Assembly (NCBI GenBank): GCA_905236255.1
Contig: CAJOPK010000203.1
Span: forward strand, 1-13,079
Direction of reading: 5' to 3'
Length of the DNA stretch: 13,079 nt
Source of the DNA: an uncultured Selenomonadaceae bacterium
GTDB lineage: Bacteria > Bacillota > Negativicutes > Selenomonadales > Selenomonadaceae
The notes under the pieces were generated by a model that had not been told where the DNA came from, did not search any database, and saw only the letters and a list, made by a program, of their open reading frames with translations. Both the position numbers and the translations under genes were made by a program. How positions within the stretch are numbered: position 1 is the first letter of the stretch; each line of letters starts with the position of its first letter. Below are positions 1 through 6,288 of the stretch, piece after piece.

Positions 1-1
1 C

Positions 2-235
2 TTGAAAACTTTGCCGAAAGATTTTTCTTACGATGAGGCGAAATCGCTTTTGCAAAAATTGGGTTTTCAAGAATCAAACAAGGGCAAGACTTCCGGGTCG
101 CGTGTAAAATTTTATCGCAAACGTGACGATAATTCTTTGTTACTGCGCAAGCCCCACCCGAATAAAACTTTGGCGAAACAGGCTGTGAAAGACCTTTTGA
201 AAGAACTGATTGCGTCTAAAGATGTGGAGGAGTGA
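2..235 (+). CDS. hicA: HicA-family mRNA interferase toxin, 5' end cut by window edge
   Basis: HicA toxins are small double-stranded-RNA-binding-fold proteins that cleave mRNA in the cytoplasm and are neutralised by HicB. About 77 residues are visible, with an LLxxLGF helix, then SGSRVKFY, then LLLRKPHPNK and a C-terminal helix, which is the order of the HicA fold. The frame is open to the first base. A TTG lies at the very edge, but in this variant family the PKDFxxDE segment is normally preceded by about ten more residues, so I read that codon as an internal Leu and the gene as partial. The classical catalytic His of the GSH motif is Arg here; a His remains in KPHP. The stop lies 7 bases before hicB, which identifies the pair. 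Family assignment is by motif recognition only, and toxicity is inferred. Confidence 0.85.
   Translation: MKTLPKDFSYDEAKSLLQKLGFQESNKGKTSGSRVKFYRKRDDNSLLLRKPHPNKTLAKQAVKDLLKELIASKDVEE
226..232 (+). promoter_or_regulatory. Ribosome binding site deciding the hicB start
   Basis: A GGAGGAG stretch at the end of hicA lies 10 bases before the ATG at 243. It excludes the earlier in-frame TTG at 210, which would place this site inside the gene and has no site of its own. It also suggests hicB translation is tightly linked to that of hicA. Confidence 0.75.
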
Positions 236-242
236 GATTTTT

Positions 243-596
243 ATGGAACTCTTTTATAAAAATTATCGTACCGAAGTCGAGTATTATCCGGAAGATGCAA
301 TTTGGTACGGCAGGATTGAAGGTATAAGCGACTTGGTTAATTTTCAAAGTGATACCAAAGACGAAATTGAAAAAGAATTTCATGATGCGGTTGACGATTA
401 TTTGGACTTTTGCGAAGAAGTCGGCACAGAACCGAAACGCGAGTATGACGGAATGTCTGAAGTAAAAATTTATCCGGGACTTTACAAGGCTTTGGCTGAC
501 AAAGCCAAAAAAGCCGGCGAATCGTTCAATGAATTTATCGAAAAAATTCTGTCGGATTATGAGTGCAGAAACACGCAAGCGACAGTCGGCGGTTAA
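243..596 (+). CDS. hicB: HicB-family antitoxin with C-terminal ribbon-helix-helix
   Basis: This is the antitoxin partner of the upstream HicA. HicB binds and blocks HicA, and usually also represses its own operon through a C-terminal DNA-binding domain. The 117-residue protein starts with a partly degraded RNase-H-like HicB fold: a Y-rich strand pair, then IWYGRIEGISDLVNFQSDT, then the DEIEKEFHDAVDDYLDFCEEVG helix region at about residues 40-61. It ends with a ribbon-helix-helix module (VKIYPGLYKALADKAKKAG, then SFNEFIEKIL, about residues 75-106). The order and length match the longer, RHH-bearing HicB type. The gene starts 7 bases after the hicA stop with a strong ribosome site, so the two are co-expressed. 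Autorepression is expected from the family; I did not identify an operator, which would lie upstream of the window. Confidence 0.88.
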   Translation: MELFYKNYRTEVEYYPEDAIWYGRIEGISDLVNFQSDTKDEIEKEFHDAVDDYLDFCEEVGTEPKREYDGMSEVKIYPGLYKALADKAKKAGESFNEFIEKILSDYECRNTQATVGG

Positions 597-602
597 TCGC
601 CG
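587..602 (+). other. Short GC-rich hairpin around the hicB stop codon
   Basis: CGGCG at 587-591 and CGCCG at 598-602 can pair around a six-base loop that contains the hicB TAA. A further G-T wobble pair is possible inside. Only three T residues follow, so it is a poor intrinsic terminator. It may weakly attenuate transcription or protect the hicAB message end. It may also be chance. Confidence 0.25.
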
Positions 603-638
603 TTTAAGCAGATTAAATTTGTAACCGGGAGGAATATT

Positions 639-3600
639 ATGCCGAAGAAAAAGAATTTGAACAAAGTTTTGGTTATCGGATCCGGACCGATTATTATCGG
701 TCAGGCGGCGGAATTTGATTATGCCGGAACTCAAGCCTGCCGCTCTTTGAAAGAGGAAGGGCTTGAAGTTGTGCTGGTCAACTCAAATCCGGCAACGATT
801 ATGACCGATACCAATACGGCAGACAGAGTTTATATAGAACCGCTTACCGTAGATTTTTTGACGGCGATTATCGAAAAGGAAAAACCGGACGGACTTCTTG
901 CAACTTTGGGCGGGCAAGCCGGACTGAATCTTGCCGTTCAACTTTCGGAAACCGGCGTTCTCGAAAAATTTAACGTCGAACTTTTGGGAACGTCACTTGA
1001 CGCAATTAAAAAGGCGGAAGATCGCGAACTTTTCAAGGAAACGATGCAGGCTATCGGTGAACCCATTCCGGAATCGACCATTGTCGAAGATGTTCATTCG
1101 GCTGTTGAATTTGCGCGGGAAATCGGCTATCCGCTGATAGTTCGTCCGGCTTATACTTTGGGCGGTACCGGCGGCGGAATTGCCGACAATGAAGAAGAAC
1201 TTATCGAAATTGTTCTGCGCGGCTTGAAATATTCCATGATAGGTCAGGTTTTGATTGAGCGCAGTGTTGCCGGCTGGAAAGAGATTGAATATGAAGTCAT
1301 GCGCGACGGTCACGACAACTGTATAACCGTCTGCAACATGGAAAATTTTGATCCGGTCGGAGTTCATACCGGCGACTCGATAGTTGTTGCGCCCAGTCAG
1401 ACTTTGACGGATACCGAATATCAACTTTTGCGTTCGGCAAGTTTGAAAATTATTCGCGCACTCGGAATTGAAGGCGGTTGCAACGTCCAATACGCCCTTA
1501 ATCCCAAAAATCAAGATTACTACGTTATCGAAGTCAATCCGCGCGTAAGTCGTTCGTCGGCACTTGCGTCGAAGGCTACCGGTTATCCGATTGCAAAAGT
1601 CAGTGCAAAAATTGCACTCGGTTACACTTTGGACGAAATTACAAATGCCGTCACTCACAAGACAAAGGCTTGTTTTGAGCCGGCTTTGGATTATTGCGTC
1701 GTTAAATTCCCGCGCTGGCCTTTCGATAAATTTGTGTATGCCGACAAAACTTTGGGTACTCAAATGAAGGCAACCGGTGAAGTCATGAGTATTGACAGAT
1801 GTTTTGAGGGCGCACTTTTGAAAGCCGTCAGAAGTCTTGAAATCGGCGTAAATCGTCTGCACATGGACAAAATCGAAGAATGGGACGACGAAAAAATTAA
1901 ACGCCGGCTTGCAAGGGTGAACGACGAAAGAATTTTTGTAATTGCGGAGGCTTTGCGCCGGAATATTGCGACGGTTGACGAAATTTTTGAAATTACCAAA
2001 ATTGACCGCTGGTTTATAAACAAAATCAAAAATATCACCGACGTTGAAAACAGATTGAAGAGGGAAGAACTCGGTGTAAAACAACTTAAAGCCGCAAAAT
2101 ACGTCGGGCTTTCCGATAAATCGATTTCCGAAATTACCGGAGTAAAAATCAAAAAAATTCGTGCCATGCGTTTGCAGAACAATATTTTGCCCTGCTACAA
2201 AATAGTCGATACCTGCGCGGCGGAATTTGAAGCCTTTACGCCTTATTATTATTCGACTTTCCGGGCTGAAGTCGATGAAGTTGAAGTCAGCGACAGGAAA
2301 AAAGTCATCGTTTTGGGATCCGGCCCGATTCGCATAGGGCAGGGCGTTGAATTTGATTACTGCTCCGTTCATTCGGTTTGGGCATTGAGGGAAGCCGGAT
2401 ATGAAGCGATTATCATAAACAACAATCCGGAAACGGTTTCGACGGACTTTGATATTTCGGACAGACTTTATTTTGAGCCTTTGACTGCGGAGGACGTTTT
2501 AAACATTATCGACAAGGAAAATCCGGAAGGCGTTATCGTTCAATTCGGCGGACAGACGGCAATAAATCTTGCGGCAAGTCTTGCCGATGCCGGAGTAAGA
2601 ATTTTCGGCACTTCCGTTGACGACATTGACCGGGCGGAAGATCGCGAGCGTTTCGATGAAGTTTTGACGGAAGTAAACATTCCCCGACCGCGCGGAATAA
2701 GCGTTACAAATTTGCAAGATGCCGTAAGCGGGGCTGAAGAAATCGGCTATCCGGTTATGGTTCGTCCCAGTTATGTTTTGGGCGGCAGGGCTATGGAAAT
2801 TGTCTACAATGAGGCGGAACTCCGGGATTATATGAGCCGCGCCGTTAAAGTCACTCCCGACCATCCGGTTTTGGTTGACAGGTATATGCAGGGGACGGAA
2901 GTCGAAGTCGATGCGATTTGTGACGGGACGGATACGGTTATTCCGGGAATCATGGAACACGTCGAAAGAGCCGGCGTTCATTCCGGCGACAGCATAGCGG
3001 TTTATCCTCCGCAGACTTTACATTCAAAAATTATTTACACCATAACCGACTACACGAAACGACTTGCAACAGCCCTGCACGTCAAAGGTCTTTTGAACAT
3101 TCAATACGTCGTTGCCGACGGGCAGGTTTACGTTATTGAAGTCAATCCGCGCTCAAGCCGGACGGTTCCTTTCCTCAGCAAAGTTACGAATATTAAGATG
3201 GTCAATGTTGCAACTCAAGTTGCGCTCGGTAAATCTTTGAGTGAGCAGGGATTTTATCCGGGACTTGTCGAGCCGAAACCTTACGTTGCGGTTAAAGCTC
3301 CGGTATTCTCCTTTGCAAAAATGCAGGACGTTGACATTTCTTTGGGACCTGAAATGAAATCTACCGGTGAAGTCATGGGCATAGACTATCATTACGCCCG
3401 CGCACTTTACAAAGCGATTACCGGCGCGGGAATGAACATTCCGAAAAACGGCTGTATTCTGTTTACGGTTGCCGACAAAGACAAGGAAGAAATGAAACAG
3501 CTTGCAAAGGCTTTCGCCGAACTCGGTTTTAAACTTGCGGCTACGGAAGGCACGGCAAAGGCTTTGGAAAGTGTCGGGATTGAGGCGGAAGTTGTCGGGA

Positions 3601-3866
3601 AAGTTCATCAGCGCAGCACGGATATAATTCAGATGATTAAGCTGGGCAAAATTCACATGGTAATAAACACGCCCGCACCCGGAAAACATATCGCAAAGGA
3701 CGGTTTCCGGATTCGCCGGGCAACGGTCGAACACGGAATACCCTGCCTTACAAGTTTGGATACGGCTTGGGAAGTCATGCGCGTTTTGAGTTTCATGAGA
3801 GATCGTCGGCTTGTTTATTCGCTTGCAATTCAGGATTATGTGGGCGGCGGTGACGGGCTGGCTTAA
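639..3866 (+). CDS. carB: Carbamoyl phosphate synthase large (ammonia/synthetase) subunit
   Basis: CarB makes carbamoyl phosphate from bicarbonate, two ATP and ammonia, the ammonia being delivered by the glutaminase subunit CarA; the product feeds pyrimidine and arginine synthesis in the cytosol. The 1075-residue length is exactly typical. The internal duplication is plain: IGSGPIIIGQAAEFDYAG near residue 13 and LGSGPIRIGQGVEFDYCS near residue 559 open the two ATP-grasp halves, each of which also has an EVNPR metal/ATP-site motif followed by SR or SSR. An oligomerisation region lies between them, and a methylglyoxal-synthase-like allosteric domain runs from about residue 937 to the end, including TEGTAKAL and NTPAPG. 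GGGAGG at 627-632 sets the ATG. No carA is adjacent; hicB lies 42 bases upstream instead. That gap has no room for a PyrR-type attenuator, so transcription probably comes from upstream. Confidence 0.98.
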   Translation: MPKKKNLNKVLVIGSGPIIIGQAAEFDYAGTQACRSLKEEGLEVVLVNSNPATIMTDTNTADRVYIEPLTVDFLTAIIEKEKPDGLLATLGGQAGLNLAVQLSETGVLEKFNVELLGTSLDAIKKAEDRELFKETMQAIGEPIPESTIVEDVHSAVEFAREIGYPLIVRPAYTLGGTGGGIADNEEELIEIVLRGLKYSMIGQVLIERSVAGWKEIEYEVMRDGHDNCITVCNMENFDPVGVHTGDSIVVAPSQTLTDTEYQLLRSASLKIIRALGIEGGCNVQYALNPKNQDYYVIEVNPRVSRSSALASKATGYPIAKVSAKIALGYTLDEITNAVTHKTKACFEPALDYCVVKFPRWPFDKFVYADKTLGTQMKATGEVMSIDRCFEGALLKAVRSLEIGVNRLHMDKIEEWDDEKIKRRLARVNDERIFVIAEALRRNIATVDEIFEITKIDRWFINKIKNITDVENRLKREELGVKQLKAAKYVGLSDKSISEITGVKIKKIRAMRLQNNILPCYKIVDTCAAEFEAFTPYYYSTFRAEVDEVEVSDRKKVIVLGSGPIRIGQGVEFDYCSVHSVWALREAGYEAIIINNNPETVSTDFDISDRLYFEPLTAEDVLNIIDKENPEGVIVQFGGQTAINLAASLADAGVRIFGTSVDDIDRAEDRERFDEVLTEVNIPRPRGISVTNLQDAVSGAEEIGYPVMVRPSYVLGGRAMEIVYNEAELRDYMSRAVKVTPDHPVLVDRYMQGTEVEVDAICDGTDTVIPGIMEHVERAGVHSGDSIAVYPPQTLHSKIIYTITDYTKRLATALHVKGLLNIQYVVADGQVYVIEVNPRSSRTVPFLSKVTNIKMVNVATQVALGKSLSEQGFYPGLVEPKPYVAVKAPVFSFAKMQDVDISLGPEMKSTGEVMGIDYHYARALYKAITGAGMNIPKNGCILFTVADKDKEEMKQLAKAFAELGFKLAATEGTAKALESVGIEAEVVGKVHQRSTDIIQMIKLGKIHMVINTPAPGKHIAKDGFRIRRATVEHGIPCLTSLDTAWEVMRVLSFMRDRRLVYSLAIQDYVGGGDGLA

Positions 3867-3886
3867 AAATAACGGAGCGTTTACGC

Positions 3887-5188
3887 ATGGAAAAACTTTG
3901 GTCGTTTTGGGAAGTCCTTTTGATTCCCGGAATTGCAAAATTTTACGAAAACAAATATCTTGAGGCAACGCGCAGGTCGTTTTATATGCTGATCCCGTTT
4001 TGGCTGGTTGTTTCGTTTTTCGATATTCTCGGAAATGTGATATTAAATCCTTCCGGGTTTGTCATGGGACGGGAAGGATTGGATTTGGGATTTTGGCTGA
4101 CCGGAGGACTTGCCGGAGAAGAATATGTTCAAAGCGGATTTTCACAAGTTCTGCAGACTTATCAATCGGTGTTAAAAGTTGCTTATTCCGTTCCGTCGAT
4201 AGTTTTATGTGCAACACTTTCAAGGCGGCTTGCGGAATTTTGGAAGTCCGACAAAAATTTGACGATGTTCTGCGCGTTGTTTTCGTTGTTTTTGTTTTCT
4301 CCGGTTAACGTGGGAAATCCGAATACGGCTTTGACGGATTATTTTTCCGAAATCGGAATCTTTTCGGCTTTCTTCACTACCTTTGTTTCAGTCAAAATCT
4401 TTTCTATACTCTTCAACAAAAAATTTTTGCGTTTGAGATTGCCGAAAGGACTGCCGAAAGACTTTTCAAAATATTTTTCGGCGATCTTTCCGGTTTTGTT
4501 GACGCTCGCAATATTTTCGATAATTTCCTTTGCGGCTGCTCTGATAAGAATCGGCGGGGAAAATTTTTTGCATGAACTTGCCGGATCTTCAATTTTTCAA
4601 AATGCGTTTTTCGTCCTAATTTTTCAATTTGTGGTATGGTTTTTGTGGTGGCTGGGAATACCGGGTTACGGCGTGTTTTCGACGGTTTTGGAAAATGTTT
4701 ATCTGCCGGCACAAATAAGCAACGGGACAGCCGACAATATTGCAATATTTACGACCGGATTTTTTGAAGCGGAAGTAATTCATGTGTTGGGATTGATGAT
4801 CGCAATTTTGGTTTTTTCGCAACACAATCAATGGCGGGCAATTTCAAAATTTTCAATTCCGCTCATGGCTTTTAACATTCAGGAAGTTTTTATATTCGGT
4901 TTGCCGGTCATTTTAAATCCGATATTTTTTATTCCTTACATTTTTGCACCGATTGCAAATACTTTAATCGGCTGGGTTGCGATTTCTTGGGGAATTATCC
5001 CGACTTTTCAAACGGAAATTGCCTGGACAATGCCGCTGTTTTTGAGTGCCGCAATAAGCACAAATTCAATAATGGGGGCAGTCTTGCAGGTCGTTTGGCT
5101 GATAACGGATATATTTATTTATGCTCCGTTTGTCATAACGGCAAATTCGTTTGACTTGGAGGAAAAAAAGGCGGTGACGAAAAAATGA
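3887..5188 (+). CDS. PTS EIIC-like membrane protein (cellobiose/chitobiose-type), possibly a sensor
   Basis: A 433-residue, very hydrophobic protein with about ten membrane segments. The C-terminal half matches the lactose/cellobiose/chitobiose EIIC family: FNIQEVFIFGLPVILNP (about residues 329-345), then a PYIFAP loop, an IPTFQTEIAWTMPLFLSAAIST stretch (split here as IPTFQTEIAWTMP and LFLSAAIST) and a VLQVVW helix. The conserved Glu of FNxxE is kept (residue 333). The family's GIHG motif appears instead as GIPG (Pro259), so a His tied to sugar binding and phosphotransfer in this family seems to be missing. No EIIA or EIIB domain is fused or adjacent. CGGAG at 3873-3877 sets the ATG, 20 bases after carB. 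It shares an ATGA overlap with the next gene. It could be a transporter served by distant PTS parts; I think a sensory or co-receptor role is more likely, with moderate confidence. Confidence 0.8.
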   Translation: MEKLWSFWEVLLIPGIAKFYENKYLEATRRSFYMLIPFWLVVSFFDILGNVILNPSGFVMGREGLDLGFWLTGGLAGEEYVQSGFSQVLQTYQSVLKVAYSVPSIVLCATLSRRLAEFWKSDKNLTMFCALFSLFLFSPVNVGNPNTALTDYFSEIGIFSAFFTTFVSVKIFSILFNKKFLRLRLPKGLPKDFSKYFSAIFPVLLTLAIFSIISFAAALIRIGGENFLHELAGSSIFQNAFFVLIFQFVVWFLWWLGIPGYGVFSTVLENVYLPAQISNGTADNIAIFTTGFFEAEVIHVLGLMIAILVFSQHNQWRAISKFSIPLMAFNIQEVFIFGLPVILNPIFFIPYIFAPIANTLIGWVAISWGIIPTFQTEIAWTMPLFLSAAISTNSIMGAVLQVVWLITDIFIYAPFVITANSFDLEEKKAVTKK

Positions 5189-6288
5189 GCGATGAAGAAA
5201 AACTTTCACGGAGATTTTACATTCTCAATGCCTGCGTCACGATAATTTTGGCGGCGGCAATTTTTATATCCATCGCCCAATTCGGCACTCAAGCCGGACA
5301 AAGTCGCCTTCAGGTTGCTCTTATTATTCCGGGAGAAAAAACTCAACCGGGCTGGAATAAATCCCAATACAACGCTTTGAAAACGGTCTGCGGAGAATCG
5401 GATTACGAATTGATTTTGAGGGAAAATGTTCCCCGCGATTACGACTCCTGCCAAAAAGTAATAAATGAACTTTCCGCAAGAGGAATCAACACATTTTGCT
5501 TTGCGAACGGTGCTTTGCTCTCGGATCTTGCAAAATTTGAAAAGCAGAATCCGAAATTGAGTCTTTGCACGGTGGAAACAGTTTCGATTTTGTACACTTC
5601 CGGACGAAATGTGATTTTGTCTTTTGAAGGATATTATATCGCCGGAATTTTGGCGGGACTTCACACGAAAACGAACAAAATCGGATATATCGCGCCTTTC
5701 CCAAATTCCGAAATGAACATGGGAATAAATGCTTTTGTTTTGGGAGTGCAAAGGGTAAATCCGGAAGCGGAAGTTTTGCTTAATTGGACGGGAAATTGGG
5801 ACAATCCGGCAAGGGAAGAACAGTCCGTACAAACTTTGAAGGCGGAACGGGTCGATATACTTACTTATCATCAAAACGGAGAAACCATTCCCCGAACGGC
5901 GGAAAGACTCGGAATAAATTTCATTTCGTTTAACGAATCTTATCCCAATTCCGCCCATTGTCTTGCCGCAATAAAAATAGATTGGACGACGGTTTATTCG
6001 GATCTGTTGCGATACAGGAACACCGCTTACGGAAAAAATTTAATTCGTGCCTCCGGAGTTGCAAGCGGCGTGGTAAAATTTGAGGAGATCAACAAAATTT
6101 CCGCCCGCGAAAAAGTTTTGATTGAAACGGCACTCCGGGAAATAATGAACGGCAGGATAATTTTTTCCGGAGATATTTTTGACAGAAACGGTTTCCGGCG
6201 ATGCGCCGCAAATGAAGCCGTAAGTTTTCAAAGCATGGAACAAAATATGAATTGGTTGGCAAAAGGAGTGAGAGTCGTTGGACAATGA
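5185..6288 (+). CDS. Membrane-anchored BMP/PnrA-type substrate-binding protein
   Basis: A 367-residue protein of the BMP (basic membrane protein/Med/PnrA) periplasmic-binding family, whose known members bind nucleosides or related ligands for ABC uptake. The diagnostic stretch is clear: GYYIAGILAGL from residue 149, TKTNKIGYIAPF, INAFVLGVQRVNPEA, and WTGNWDNPAREE from residue 201, then a D-type turn and an N-rich segment before the last domain crossover. The N-terminus has a charged start and one hydrophobic helix (about residues 12-31) without a lipobox Cys in the right place, so it is probably a signal anchor that holds the domain outside the membrane rather than a lipoprotein. No ABC ATPase or permease is nearby. 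The ATG overlaps the EIIC stop by 4 bases with only a weak GGTGA site, which implies translational coupling. The ligand cannot be read from the sequence. Confidence 0.85.
   Translation: MSDEEKLSRRFYILNACVTIILAAAIFISIAQFGTQAGQSRLQVALIIPGEKTQPGWNKSQYNALKTVCGESDYELILRENVPRDYDSCQKVINELSARGINTFCFANGALLSDLAKFEKQNPKLSLCTVETVSILYTSGRNVILSFEGYYIAGILAGLHTKTNKIGYIAPFPNSEMNMGINAFVLGVQRVNPEAEVLLNWTGNWDNPAREEQSVQTLKAERVDILTYHQNGETIPRTAERLGINFISFNESYPNSAHCLAAIKIDWTTVYSDLLRYRNTAYGKNLIRASGVASGVVKFEEINKISAREKVLIETALREIMNGRIIFSGDIFDRNGFRRCAANEAVSFQSMEQNMNWLAKGVRVVGQ
6264..6268 (+). promoter_or_regulatory. Ribosome binding site for the TTG start of the hybrid kinase
   Basis: AGGAG lies nine bases before the TTG at 6278, inside the end of the binding-protein gene. 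It supports the TTG as the start. The next in-frame Met (residue 42) would delete the first membrane helix. Confidence 0.7.

Noticed and set aside
210..242. Extended hicB start at the TTG at 210
   Set aside because: It would overlap hicA and put the ribosome site inside the gene; the ATG at 243 has the correctly spaced GGAGG and begins the HicB fold.
993..2372. Long open frame of 459 codons on the minus strand opposite carB
   Set aside because: It lies wholly inside the unmistakable carB gene, its translation is rich in Phe, Asn and Arg without any recognisable domain, and it is explained by the codon bias of the other strand.
5158..5162. GGAGG as the ribosome site for the binding-protein gene
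   Set aside because: It is 22 bases before the ATG, too far; coupling through the ATGA overlap with the weak GGTGA site is more likely.
5185..6288. Complete ABC nucleoside importer including the BMP protein
   Set aside because: No ATPase or permease gene lies on either side; the neighbours are an EIIC-like protein and a histidine kinase.
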